Position numbers and translations under genes: made by a program. A stretch of DNA of 47,081 bases from an uncultured Aquimarina sp. Its GTDB lineage: Bacteria; Bacteroidota; Bacteroidia; Flavobacteriales; Flavobacteriaceae. The stretch lies in NCBI GenBank assembly GCA_947498785.1, contig CANMLS010000040.1:1-47081 (forward strand). Direction: 5' to 3'. Positions 25,990 to 33,759 of this stretch are shown here, piece after piece (the first letter of the stretch is position 1; each line of letters starts with the position of its first letter). The notes beneath the pieces are model-generated. The model saw only the letters and a program-made list of their open reading frames with translations, was not told the DNA's origin and made no database searches.

Positions 25990-26751
25990 TTAAATTTTAT
26001 GATTTAATGCAAAAGTAGATTGACCTTGTGCCAAAGGTGTGTCAGGGGTGTTTTTATACTTTTTACTACATTTTTCGAGATATTGTTGCAGAGTAATTTT
26101 ATGAGGTTCAAAATGATTTCTCAAGATTTCCATTTTTTGAATGCAATCAAGACGGAATGCCCTAAAATCATTTCTTAATTTGCAAAAGGCGATAAGTACC
26201 CAATTGTCCTGTGTAGTGTAAAGTGCAAATGGTTCGATTTCTCTTTGACTTTGTTTGTTTTCCAATGACACATAGTCAATTTTTATCGTTTGATAATTTG
26301 ATATAGTAGATTGAAGTTGTATCAGAAAATTGCTTGTTTTTTCGTTCTCACGGTTATTGCGTACCTGTATTCTGTTTGTTAGCAATTCCATTTTTTCTTT
26401 TTGGTTGTGCTTTAAGACCGATTTGATTTTTGTTATTGCACTTTCGTATTGTTCAGTTAAAGATTGGTCTTTATTTTTTATGATTAGTTGTTCTGCTGTT
26501 ATTAAGGCGTTCGCCTCTTCTTGGGTAAACATTACGGGCGGAAGTTTGTAACCTTCCATAATGGAATAGCCTTTTCCTTCTTCTGTCACAATTGGAATTC
26601 CGGATTTCTCAAGAGTTCGGATGTCCCTATAAACCGTTCTGATACTTACATTATGTTTTTCGGCAATATCTTTTGCTGTTACAATTCGTTTCGATTGTAA
26701 TTGGGTTAGGATTGCTGTCAATCTTGCAAGTCTGGGTTTTTCTTTGTTCAT
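25990..26751 (-). CDS. YafY family HTH-11/WYL transcriptional regulator
   Basis: The start is set at ATG 26751 (MNKEKPRLARL), the usual beginning of the family; the open frame extends 14 codons further to 26793 without family support. The N-terminal HTH-11 reads 'IVTAKDIAEKHNVSIRTVYR' and 'DIRTLEKSGIPIVTEEGKGY'. The C-terminal WYL domain spans about residues 125-230 ('REIEPFALYTTQDNWVLIAF'). It is the first gene of a three-gene unit with a GyrI-like protein and a DUF1801 protein. Confidence 0.9.
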   Translation of the reverse strand: MNKEKPRLARLTAILTQLQSKRIVTAKDIAEKHNVSIRTVYRDIRTLEKSGIPIVTEEGKGYSIMEGYKLPPVMFTQEEANALITAEQLIIKNKDQSLTEQYESAITKIKSVLKHNQKEKMELLTNRIQVRNNRENEKTSNFLIQLQSTISNYQTIKIDYVSLENKQSQREIEPFALYTTQDNWVLIAFCKLRNDFRAFRLDCIQKMEILRNHFEPHKITLQQYLEKCSKKYKNTPDTPLAQGQSTFALNHKI

Positions 26752-26985
26752 CGGTTTTTTCAGCTGTGGTAATGATAAGTGTAAGATGAGCATTAGCGAC
26801 GTTGATTAAATCGTTTTGCGCAGCGATAGCGAAGGCAAACTATTTGATCAATGCAATCTTACATGGTGTTATCTGCTGTTTTATTTTAATTTTTATCTTT
26901 TTTTAAAATTAATAATAAAAAACAAAGGAACGGTTCCAAATCCGGAACTATATTCAGCCATTTTTTTCTAAGCTTCCCCATAGCA
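26752..26985. other. Intergenic stretch with GGTGTTAT boundary motif
   Basis: 'ATGGTGTTATCTGCTG' (about 26865) resembles the boundary motifs of other units. A short minus-strand tail 'GFGTVPLFFIINFKKR' before a stop near 26900 may be the remnant of a membrane protein. No complete gene is visible. Confidence 0.3.
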
Positions 26986-26989
26986 TATG

Positions 26990-27218
26990 AATTTTATACT
27001 TAATAAAGTTGGTTTGCTGGTGTTGTGTTCTATACAACTTGAAGGTATCATAACTCTATTTCTTCCCCTAATACATGAGTAGCAAAACTATGTTTTAACC
27101 TATGATGGTGAATGATCAGATATCGTACCACTTATAGGATGCAGATTTATAATTGGCAATATTGTATTTTTATAACCTAAGACTTGGGAAAGGGATTTAC
27201 ATAGGATACTGTGTTAGA
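26990..27218 (-). repeat. Family A boundary element, copy 3 (left end missing)
   Basis: It starts within the recombinase-tail part ('TTGGTTTGCTGG' at about 27009) and runs to GTGTTAGA (27211-27218). The palindrome and its core are absent. 'CCTAAGACTTGGGAAAGGG' is identical to other copies. The stretch 27219-27347 after it holds nothing I recognise. Confidence 0.75.
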
Positions 27219-27347
27219 GATAGTTTTTATCCTCTTTTTTAAGCGAGCTAAATTTTAATCTTTAAAGTATAAAATAGTACCTGTTAGAATCGCTTATTTT
27301 TTGAAATTAAAGGCTTGTACAACGATTACCATTATTATATTGCGTTT

Positions 27348-27788
27348 TTAATTGGATTCCAATTCAATACTATGTGTAGCAGATCCACTTCCGGTATTAT
27401 TTTGAGCTTCTCCTTTTATTACACCATTTCCCGAATAGTCAGAATTAAATTTAATTGTAGCAATCGATTTAGCGATTAGACCATCGATCGAATTTTCAAG
27501 ATTCAAAACTTCCATATTACCAGATTCTATTGTCCATAAAAATTTAGTGTTAGTAGGATTGTCATTTCTTGAATAAAAAGTTGTTACAAATTTTATGGTC
27601 TCATCAGGTAGAGCAAAATCAGTTCCATCTACACATATTGCTATTGCTGTACTTGGTTTAATTGGTAATTCACAATCAGTCACATTTTTTAAGTTTTCAA
27701 TTGTAGGCTCAATGTCATTATCACTTGAACAAGATATTGTAAATGTAACAAACAGAAGTAATAGTAAATAGATTGTTAGGTTTTTCAT
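27348..27788 (-). CDS. Predicted small lipoprotein
   Basis: This 146-residue protein has a lipoprotein signal ending FTISC (Cys20), followed by SSDND. The mature part has an Ig/PKD-like beta pattern: 'TVKFVTTFYSRND'-like strands, 'KFLWTIESGNMEVLNLEN' and 'SIATIKFNSDYSGNGVIKGE', and 'GSGSATHSIELESN' at the end. It is probably anchored in the outer membrane. No family name is assigned. Confidence 0.7.
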   Translation of the reverse strand: MKNLTIYLLLLLFVTFTISCSSDNDIEPTIENLKNVTDCELPIKPSTAIAICVDGTDFALPDETIKFVTTFYSRNDNPTNTKFLWTIESGNMEVLNLENSIDGLIAKSIATIKFNSDYSGNGVIKGEAQNNTGSGSATHSIELESN

Positions 27789-27896
27789 AATATTTCTTTT
27801 TAAACTAATATACTATTCTTAATAGTCTTTAAAATTTTAAAAAGGTTGCTTCTAAGTATGTTAAATTATATTCATGCTGTTTTCTGAAATATAGCA

Positions 27897-28088
27897 TAAC
27901 GGTTAATGTAAAAAATCGTTTTAATGCTTTTTACATATTGTGGCTGTTGCACAACCTCAATTTCTATAGTATCAAGTATTTTACACGTTGAGTTATTTTT
28001 TAAGCAATTGACTTCCTGTGCTAATTTTATTTTGAATATATTAAAACTGTCTGAGTTTATCAAAAATAGTAGTTGTGCAACAGCCACC
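27897..28088. mobile_element. 148-bp MITE, copy 2, with perfect 16-bp inverted ends
   Basis: The element proper is 27942-28088. GTGGCTGTTGCACAAC (from 27940) and GTTGTGCAACAGCCAC are exact inverse complements. The flanks ATTGT (27937-27941) and CTTGT (28089-28093) differ at one base from a target duplication. The minus strand carries an open 'MAVAQLLFLINSDS' frame of 71 codons that runs out of the element. It lies between the lipoprotein gene and the HxlR gene. Confidence 0.7.
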
Positions 28089-28108
28089 CTTGTTGTGCTT
28101 AGTACTTT

Positions 28109-28549
28109 TTAACAGAAATTTTGACTTTCAAAGCTTCTAACGGAAACGATTATTTCGTCCAAAAGAGTTTCTTTGTCATTCCATATTCTGTCTACAATAC
28201 TTATTCTGTCACCTGGAATGAGTAAAGTTTCGTCATAACTAAACCCCCAAGCCATCATTTCTAACATAATAGGAATTAGTCCAATACCTTTTTCGGTTAA
28301 TTTATATAGTTTCTTAGTCTTTAGATGTTGGTATTTTTCACTTTTTATAAATTGGTTTAATTCCAATTTTTTTAATCGATCAGATAACACATTTGTTGCA
28401 ATTCCTTCTCCAGATTCTAAAAATTCATTGTAAAAATGATATCCTTTAAAAACAATATCTCTTATAATAAGTAGAGACCATTTATCCCCAAATAACTCTA
28501 ATGATAAACTAATAGGACATTCAGAACGTTTTTCTTTTATTTTCATCAT
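28109..28549 (-). CDS. HxlR family transcriptional regulator
   Basis: This 146-residue winged-helix regulator has 'CPISLSLELFGDKWSLLIIR' and 'DIVFKGYHFYNEFLES' at residues 10-45, and 'GIATNVLSDRLKKLELNQFI' for recognition, all typical of HxlR. It is divergent from a SnoaL-like gene. The 86-base gap carries two palindromes that are the likely operators for both genes. Confidence 0.9.
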   Translation of the reverse strand: MMKIKEKRSECPISLSLELFGDKWSLLIIRDIVFKGYHFYNEFLESGEGIATNVLSDRLKKLELNQFIKSEKYQHLKTKKLYKLTEKGIGLIPIMLEMMAWGFSYDETLLIPGDRISIVDRIWNDKETLLDEIIVSVRSFESQNFC

Positions 28550-28551
28550 TC

Positions 28552-28604
28552 ACTTGTTTTTTGCAAGTTAATTTATATATTTGCATCACTTGCTTTTTGC
28601 AAGT
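28552..28604. promoter_or_regulatory. Tandem palindromic operators around the SnoaL promoter
   Basis: ACTTGTTTTTTGCAAGT (28552-28568) and ACTTGCTTTTTGCAAGT (28588-28604) are near-identical palindromes 36 bases apart. Between them TATATTTG (28576-28583) fits the -7 consensus for the plus-strand SnoaL gene. The HxlR dimer probably binds both and controls the divergent pair. The arrangement parallels the TetR operators at 4966. Confidence 0.75.
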
Positions 28605-28635
28605 AACAAACTTACTAATTAAAGTTTAATTAAAA

Positions 28636-28992
28636 ATGGAAAAGGTAAACAATTCAAAAGAGGTAGTAGAAAAATTTTTTAAAGCAATAAATAAAGGTGA
28701 TTTCGAAGAAGCAAAAACCTTTATGTCCAATAATCATTATTATTCTGGTCCAATGTTCTCAACCGAAAACCCAGAAGATTATTTTGAAAAATTAAGAGCT
28801 TTTGAAATGGAATTTGAAGTTGAGACGGAAGATATGCTAGTTGCAAAAACAGGTGTTACTCATAGGTCTTTGCTAAAGGTTATTTCACCTATACAGGCAA
28901 CTATTCCTTGTTGTGAAGTATTTGTTGTTTCTGATAATAAGATTACTCATCAATATTTCTATTTTGACACAGCTTTATTTCCGAAATCGTAA
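28636..28992 (+). CDS. SnoaL-like (NTF2 fold) protein
   Basis: This 118-residue protein has an NTF2/SnoaL-type pattern: 'NSKEVVEKFFKAINKGDFEE' helix, 'AKTFMSNNHYYSGPMF', and the C-terminal strands 'CCEVFVVSDNKITHQYFYFD'. This fold is used for small-molecule binding or isomerisation. It is the only plus-strand gene in the right-hand 39 kb, transcribed divergently from its likely regulator HxlR. A family A element follows its stop. Confidence 0.85.
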   Translation: MEKVNNSKEVVEKFFKAINKGDFEEAKTFMSNNHYYSGPMFSTENPEDYFEKLRAFEMEFEVETEDMLVAKTGVTHRSLLKVISPIQATIPCCEVFVVSDNKITHQYFYFDTALFPKS

Positions 28993-29008
28993 AGTTTATT
29001 TGTATTAA

Positions 29009-29322
29009 GCACAACACCAATACATAGTTACCATGGTAACTATGTATTTTTATATGAGGAACTAATGTAGTAAATCTTTTTAGTTTTTTTATAGTGATAT
29101 GAGTATAAGTTTTCGGTTGGTTTGCTGGAGTTGTGTTCTAATACAACTTGAATGTATTATAAATCTATTTCTTCTTCTAATACATGAGTAGCAAAACTAT
29201 GTCTTAACCTATGCTGGTGGATGAACAGATATCATACCATATATAGAGTGCAGAGTTATAATGGGATATTGTATTTATAACCTAAGACTTGGGAAAGGCT
29301 TTACATAGGATACAGTGTTGGC
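29009..29322 (-). repeat. Family A boundary element, copy 4 (full length)
   Basis: It starts at CACAACACC and ends at GTGTTGGC (29315-29322). The palindrome 29019-29048 is again perfect, although it differs from the other copies at two paired positions (AATACATAG opposite CTATGTATT). The recombinase-tail frame on the minus strand reads 'HRLRHSFATHVLEEEIDL' and 'YIQVVLEHNSSKPTENLY'. Confidence 0.8.
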
Positions 29323-29332
29323 GGCCTTAGTT

Positions 29333-29938
29333 TTATTCGATAAATATTGGTTTATCAAAGTTGTTACATTCTTCTAATTTTATAGAGATGTTCGGTTCGA
29401 AATTATTTTTAAATCCATTTCGATTTATTTTCCAATAATCATCATACACAGATTTATAACATATTATGATATGAATTCTATGTGATTCATTATAGACAAA
29501 ATTCATTAAATTTGGATTATAGGTCCAATCTATTAATTTGAAATCTTCGTTTGGTTTTATAACTCTATTCAATAACAAATTGTTTCCGTGGCCTCGATTA
29601 ATCGTATCAGGAACGTTAATGATTTCATATAATTCTGACCATTTAGAAATAAACTTATCATCTACAGAAATAAAGGTTTGTTCAATAATTGCTGGGCCTG
29701 TACCTCTATTGTGTATATAATAAGCATATCCTTTAAGCCCATCATTTTGAACATTCCTTTCCATTCCTATACTTAGACTGGGCCACAAATTTGATTTAGT
29801 CTGTTCAAGAAGTATTTTGGTCTGTTCGTTCATAATGTTTGCCTGTCTCGTAGATACAATTAATGCACCAATACTCGCAAGTAAAACACCTATAGCGACT
29901 ATTAGGCTGATATCTATTTTTCTTTTCTTTTTAGTCAT
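29333..29938 (-). CDS. Hypothetical protein with one N-terminal membrane helix
   Basis: The start is set at ATG 29938 (MTKKKRKIDISL). The longer frame to 29962 begins inside the boundary core (GTTAGCC) and adds no sense. Residues 10-30 form one membrane helix ('ISLIVAIGVLLASIGALIVS'), then a short coiled stretch 'RQANIMNEQTKILLEQTKSN', and a soluble domain of about 150 residues with 'WPSLSIGMERN' and 'YYIHNRGTGPAIIE'. This layout recurs in many bacterial membrane-anchored proteins of unknown function. Confidence 0.7.
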   Translation of the reverse strand: MTKKKRKIDISLIVAIGVLLASIGALIVSTRQANIMNEQTKILLEQTKSNLWPSLSIGMERNVQNDGLKGYAYYIHNRGTGPAIIEQTFISVDDKFISKWSELYEIINVPDTINRGHGNNLLLNRVIKPNEDFKLIDWTYNPNLMNFVYNESHRIHIIICYKSVYDDYWKINRNGFKNNFEPNISIKLEECNNFDKPIFIE

Positions 29939-29952
29939 GTTTTTATTAATTA

Positions 29953-30240
29953 AGGCTAACACAAATATATAGGGAACTAATTTAGTAAATCTTTTAAGTT
30001 TTTTTATAGTGACGTGAGTATAAGTTTTCGGTTGATTTGATGGGGTTGTGTTCTAATACAACTTGAATGTATCATACTATCTATTTCTTCCCCTAATACA
30101 TGAGTAGCAAAACCATGTTTTAGCATATGCTGGTGGATGATCAGATATCATACCGCTTATTGAATGCAGAGTTATAAGGGGCAATATTGTATTTTTATAA
30201 CCTAAGATTTGGGAAAGGGCTTTACATAGGACAAATTGTT
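29953..30240 (-). repeat. Family A boundary element, copy 5 (palindrome deleted)
   Basis: The left end reads GGCTAACACAAATATATAGG and passes directly to GAACTAATTTAG. Compared with copies 2, 4, 6 and 7, about 32 bases holding the palindrome are missing, with the break in its left arm. The rest is intact to 'CTTTACATAGGACAAATTG'. The minus-strand tail frame reads 'LRHGFATHVLGEEID'. Confidence 0.75.
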
Positions 30241-30251
30241 GTAATACGTTT

Positions 30252-30796
30252 TTATTCTAGTTCCACTAATTGAATTTCATCACTTGAAATTCTGTTAAAA
30301 GTACCAACTACTAAATCTTGATTCTGAAGTATCAAGTCAAGTTCATTACATAAATTATTACAATCAATTTCAATTTGATCTAAAAGTTCATATCCAGAAT
30401 TTGTAGTTATAAAACTTTGCCCATTTATTTTTAAGCCTATTTTAAATAGAGTTTTAGGGCTTACCTTTTCAGTTGATTTAATTTCTAATTAGGGTGTATT
30501 TTAATGAGCTAGCATCAGCAGGAGGATTGTCTATAGTTCTCACTTTTACCAAGAGATTATATATATTACCAGGCTCATAAATGAATCCTTCAATATTTGT
30601 TGAAAAATTAGTCCAAATATCCGTTCCAATATTATTTTCTTCTTGCACTAATAATTTTAAAGTAGGAACCATAGTAAACCCTGTACTTCGAAAATGGTTA
30701 ACTCTCAAGTTAATGATTTCTGATTCATTGTCATCATCAGTACAAGAGAATAAAATTCCAATAACTATTAAAATTAAAATCTGTTTTTTGTTCCAT
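30252..30796 (-). pseudogene. DUF4377-like lipoprotein, two frameshifts
   Basis: ATG 30796 is out of frame by one base with the lipoprotein signal 'QILILIVIGILFSC', as if one G was inserted after the ATG. The main frame then reads 'LRVNHFRSTGFTMVPTLKLL', 'GTDIWTNFSTNIEGFIYEPG' and 'PPADASSLKYTLIR', a DUF4377 pattern. It stops at 30478, while the next frame continues 'LEIKSTEKVSPKTLFKIG' and 'QIEIDCNNLCNELDLIL' to a stop at 30252. Joining the three frames gives one coherent protein of about 180 residues. Only the middle part is openly readable, so the gene is broken. Confidence 0.7.
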
Positions 30797-30895
30797 AGTT
30801 GTTGTGTTTTTCCAAGGCATGATAATTTGATTTTTGTCTCAAATTATAACTTGAAAAAGTGTAAACTATGTCCCTTTAACGTACCGCGCTTTGCC

Positions 30896-31078
30896 TAACG
30901 GTTAGTATAAGAAACGTAGGGCAGAAAACAAGCGATTATTTTGGGTTTATTACTTAGCTAGATATAAATATTTTGCTTTTATTTTGGGATAATGTCAAAT
31001 TTTATATTTAGCGGACTTTGCAAATAAACACAGAACTTTGGAGTTAACACAAAAGCCCTATGCTTTTTTATACATTGT
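30896..31078. repeat. Family B boundary element, copy 2
   Basis: It starts 'CCTAACGGTTAGTATAAGAA' and ends 'GCCCTATGCTTTTTTATAC' with ATTGT at 31074-31078. The inside is similar to copies at 21966 and 39979 but more diverged ('TTACTTAGCTAGATATAAAT'). Confidence 0.75.
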
Positions 31079-31227
31079 GGCTGTTGCACAACCTCAATTT
31101 CTATAATATCAAGTATTTTACACGTTAAGTTATTTTTTTAAAACAATTGATTTTCAGTGCTAATTCTATTTTGAATATATTAAAATAGTCTGAGTTTATC
31201 AAAAATAGTAGTTGTGCAACGGTTACC
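31079..31227. mobile_element. 148-bp MITE, copy 3
   Basis: Its ends are GGCTGTTGCACAACC and GTTGTGCAACGGTTACC. The left flank is ATTGT and the right flank ATGGT, followed by TAGCAATAG. It is inserted at the same position of family B as copy 1. Confidence 0.75.
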
Positions 31228-31247
31228 ATGGTTAGCAATAGTTATTT

Positions 31248-31502
31248 CTATTTTTCAGAGAGGTTATCAAGATAATTTTTTTTATATAGAGGAGTGTTAT
31301 CCAATATATCAGAGATTGTTGTTCCTCCAATCATCCAGTTTTTAGGTTCCTCTTCTTCTAACATTACCCAAACAAATTTTTTAAATTCAGGATTTCCTTT
31401 TCCTTCATATTCTATTAATAAGTCTGTAATCTTGTTTTGAAGTTCTTTTTTTTCTTGGTTAGATAGTGCTCCTTTAAATGTTCTTACATTAACGAATGGC
31501 AT
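31248..31502 (-). CDS. 4-oxalocrotonate tautomerase-like protein
   Basis: This 84-residue protein begins MPFVNVRTFKG; after removal of Met the N-terminal Pro is the catalytic base of the tautomerase superfamily. The following 'LSNQEKKELQNKITDLLIEY' helix and 'FVWVMLEEEEPKNWMIGG' strand fit the family beta-alpha-beta unit. The substrate is not known. It lies 47 bases downstream of a CRP/FNR-type regulator and is probably co-transcribed with it. Confidence 0.85.
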   Translation of the reverse strand: MPFVNVRTFKGALSNQEKKELQNKITDLLIEYEGKGNPEFKKFVWVMLEEEEPKNWMIGGTTISDILDNTPLYKKNYLDNLSEK

Positions 31503-31549
31503 AATTTTAATTTTTAGTATTATTAATACAGCAAAATTAAAATTGATAA

Positions 31550-32134
31550 TTAAGAATTAAGTTGATTCAAATCAAGAAGTCTCCGTTTTATTCTACTCAG
31601 TGTTTCTGGTCTGATTTTCAAATAGCTTGCAATATGTTTTTGTGGAATTCTGCGAATATACTCTGGGTATTTTTGTTCAAGTATTTTATATCGTAAAAAA
31701 GGTTTTTCAGCTACAATAATTTGATAATCCAACAATAGAGGTAAACATTTTTTTTGAACATAATTTTTTCCAAAAAAATCTAGTTTATCAATTAAAGACT
31801 GATTTAAATTCTTTAAATCTAGTATACAAATTTTTGAATTTTCCATTGCTGAAATGGTTACTGAACTTGGTTCTTTTTTAAGAAAATTAACGTAATCAGT
31901 AACAAAGCCATTTGAAAGAATAAATTCAGTATTTACTTCGTCTCCATTTTCTGTAGTATAAAACATACGAAAAGCTCCATATTCTAAATAAGCTAGTTTG
32001 TTGGAAATATTTCCTTGATGAATAAAAACATCATTTTTTAATAGTGTTTTTTCCTTTATGGAATCAATTATTGCTTGTTTTTCTCGTGAGGATAGTTGAA
32101 GCTGTTTTTCTAAATAAGAGATAATATCACTCAT
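31550..32134 (-). CDS. Crp/Fnr family transcriptional regulator
   Basis: This 194-residue protein has an N-terminal cyclic-nucleotide-binding beta barrel ('LLKNDVFIHQGNISNKLAYL' to 'MENSKICILDLKNL') and a C-terminal helix-turn-helix 'IASYLKIRPETLSRIKRRLL'. The Cys cluster of Fnr and the strict cAMP-pocket residues are not seen. It is first in a two-gene unit with the tautomerase. Confidence 0.88.
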   Translation of the reverse strand: MSDIISYLEKQLQLSSREKQAIIDSIKEKTLLKNDVFIHQGNISNKLAYLEYGAFRMFYTTENGDEVNTEFILSNGFVTDYVNFLKKEPSSVTISAMENSKICILDLKNLNQSLIDKLDFFGKNYVQKKCLPLLLDYQIIVAEKPFLRYKILEQKYPEYIRRIPQKHIASYLKIRPETLSRIKRRLLDLNQLNS

Positions 32135-32149
32135 TTTTGTTTATCATTG

Positions 32150-32290
32150 ATAACGTTTGTGTGTATGTTTCAGTTGCGTGGTTTAAGCATTAAATTTAGT
32201 AAATAATTACTGAATGGAAAATCCTCACGGATTTTCCTAAGTAGGCTAAAAGTTAGCAATTGAATATAGGGCACGTTGTTGGCAATTGGC
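32150..32290. repeat. Boundary element with perfect 9-bp hairpin
   Basis: GGAAAATCC and GGATTTTCC (32216-32237) form a perfect stem around TCAC. Outer motifs 'GATAACGTTTGTGTG' and 'GGGCACGTTGTTGGC' (32269-32283) are imperfect inverse complements. A similar GGATTTTCC hairpin lies at 42123. Confidence 0.5.
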
Positions 32291-32302
32291 TTTATTTAAT
32301 TT

Positions 32303-32890
32303 TCAATTTAATTTCATTGATTTTAAAATAAATGAAACAACATCTTGCAATTCATCTTTGTTTGCACCAGATTTCGCCATTACTCTAAGCCCTAAAATAT
32401 TGTTATAAATAAAGTTGGACATTTCTGGAGCTGCTATTTCTAAGGATAAACATCCATTTTCTTGGGACTTTTTAATTAGCTTAGTAATTGCAAGTTTAAT
32501 TTTGTTATTAGTTTCATTAATAATATTTGAAATTTCTGGGTTATTACAAGAAAACTCAATAGAAGAATTTACAATAAAGCAACCTTTTTTTTTTGAGTCT
32601 TCTAAACTTTGTTTCAGGATATTATTGAATACTAAAGTTATAACTTTTTTAAAATCAGTTCCATCATTTAATAAATTGATTAAATCAATACTTTGTGTTT
32701 CTGTATATCGTCTAAGCGATTTAATGTAGAGCGTTTTTTTGTCGTCATAAGTGTCATATAAACTAGATCGACTAATTCCTAGTTCACTAACTAAATCTTG
32801 AGCAGAAGTTGCTATATACCCTTTCTCCCAAAAAAGATTCATCGCTTTATCTAATATGTATGTTTTATCAAATTTTCTTAATCGAGCCAT
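32303..32890 (-). CDS. TetR/AcrR family transcriptional regulator
   Basis: This 195-residue regulator has the N-terminal helix-turn-helix 'KGYIATSAQDLVSELGISRS' followed by 'SLYDTYDDKKTLYIKSL'. A central Cys in 'KKGCFIVNSSIEF' (about residue 99) is characteristic of the NemR/YcdC-like group with electrophile or oxidant sensing. It lies just downstream of the flavodoxin-like gene and would repress it through the inverted repeat at 33606-33637. Confidence 0.88.
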   Translation of the reverse strand: MARLRKFDKTYILDKAMNLFWEKGYIATSAQDLVSELGISRSSLYDTYDDKKTLYIKSLRRYTETQSIDLINLLNDGTDFKKVITLVFNNILKQSLEDSKKKGCFIVNSSIEFSCNNPEISNIINETNNKIKLAITKLIKKSQENGCLSLEIAAPEMSNFIYNNILGLRVMAKSGANKDELQDVVSFILKSMKLN

Positions 32891-32937
32891 ATCCAGAAAT
32901 GTTCTGTAAAAATAAAATAATTAACTTTTATAAAGTT

Positions 32938-32973
32938 AATCTAAGTGCGGAAAAATCGTTCCGCACTTAGATT
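32938..32973. terminator. Hairpin between the TetR and flavodoxin-like genes
   Basis: A perfect 15-bp stem (AATCTAAGTGCGGAA / TTCCGCACTTAGATT) with a 6-base loop is followed on the plus strand by a T-run to 32980. It lies directly after the flavodoxin-like gene stop (32979) on the minus strand. It most likely acts as terminator or attenuator between the two genes. Its apex GGAA..TTCC also resembles the core of the operator at 33606. Confidence 0.7.
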
Positions 32974-32978
32974 TTTTT

Positions 32979-33572
32979 TTACGCCTTTCCGTATTTAAAT
33001 TGTAAAGCAGCATTAGTAACACGAGAACCCAAATGTTCACCAGTTTTAAGGTCAGAACTTGAAGGAGCAAGTTCTGGTCCTTCATCAGCATTCGATTGAG
33101 CTGCAGCCCCAAGCCAATAGCCATTTCTATTTAAATCATCTTCAGAACCTGTTGTTGAATTATTTGCTGGAGGTAGTCCTAAATTTATCCAATGCATACC
33201 GTGCTGTGCAGCAAATACAGTAAATTGTAATAGTACATTCAATTTATCTCCTGCTCTTGATGCTGAATTTGTAAATCCTGCAGCAAGTTTATCTTTCCAA
33301 TCAAAACCTTTATAAAAAACATTTTTAGAAGTTGCATCCATAAATTCTTTAAATTGTGCAGAAGCAGAACCCATATATGTTGGTGAACCAAAAATAATAG
33401 CATCTGCTAATGCTAACTCATTCCATTTTGTTTGTGCTTCTTTTACGTCATAAAATAAATAATTTGAATATTTATTTTGATTTACTCCCTTTAAAACTGC
33501 CTCAGCTAATTTTTTTGTGTGCCCATATCCACTGTGATAGATAATAGCGATTGTTACTTGTTTGTTATTCAT
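32979..33572 (-). CDS. Flavodoxin-fold NAD(P)H oxidoreductase (WrbA-like)
   Basis: This 197-residue flavoprotein has the FMN-binding loop 'IIYHSGYGHTKKLAEAVLKG' (residues about 10-30), 'ADAIIFGSPTYMGSASAQFK' in the middle, and 'KLAAGFTNSASRAGDKLNVL'. It matches the WrbA/flavodoxin family and probably carries out two-electron reduction of quinones or other electrophiles with NAD(P)H. It is under a clear inverted-repeat operator and paired with a TetR regulator with a Cys. Confidence 0.9.
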   Translation of the reverse strand: MNNKQVTIAIIYHSGYGHTKKLAEAVLKGVNQNKYSNYLFYDVKEAQTKWNELALADAIIFGSPTYMGSASAQFKEFMDATSKNVFYKGFDWKDKLAAGFTNSASRAGDKLNVLLQFTVFAAQHGMHWINLGLPPANNSTTGSEDDLNRNGYWLGAAAQSNADEGPELAPSSSDLKTGEHLGSRVTNAALQFKYGKA

Positions 33573-33596
33573 AAGTTTTTTTTGAAATTAATAATG

Positions 33597-33637
33597 CAAA
33601 CATAATACAATTACGGAACAATCATTCCGTAATTGTA
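33597..33637 (-). promoter_or_regulatory. Operator and -7 box of the flavodoxin-like gene
   Basis: TACAATTACGGAA (33606-33618) is the exact inverse complement of TTCCGTAATTGTA (33625-33637), a 13-bp inverted repeat with a 6-base spacer. Directly downstream on the minus strand, 33604-33597 reads TATGTTTG, fitting TAnnTTTG. The gene starts at 33572. This strongly suggests TetR-type repression of this promoter. Confidence 0.78.
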
Positions 33638-33759
33638 TAAAAAACATTTTGCTTGTTGACAACGTATTTAAACACGGCTCGTGCCGTTTTTCGATAGAGT
33701 GAGTTACACGAAATTTATTTAAATTAAAGATAAAGAAGTTGTTTGTGTATTTAAAGACA

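Noticed and set aside
27872..28087. 71-codon ORF over the MITE as a gene
   Set aside because: It lies in a mobile repeat, is broken in copy 1, and starts within a terminal inverted repeat; kept only as a finding.
32936..33124. 62-codon ORF overlapping the flavodoxin-like gene
   Set aside because: It is a frame-shifted shadow of that gene's C-terminus.
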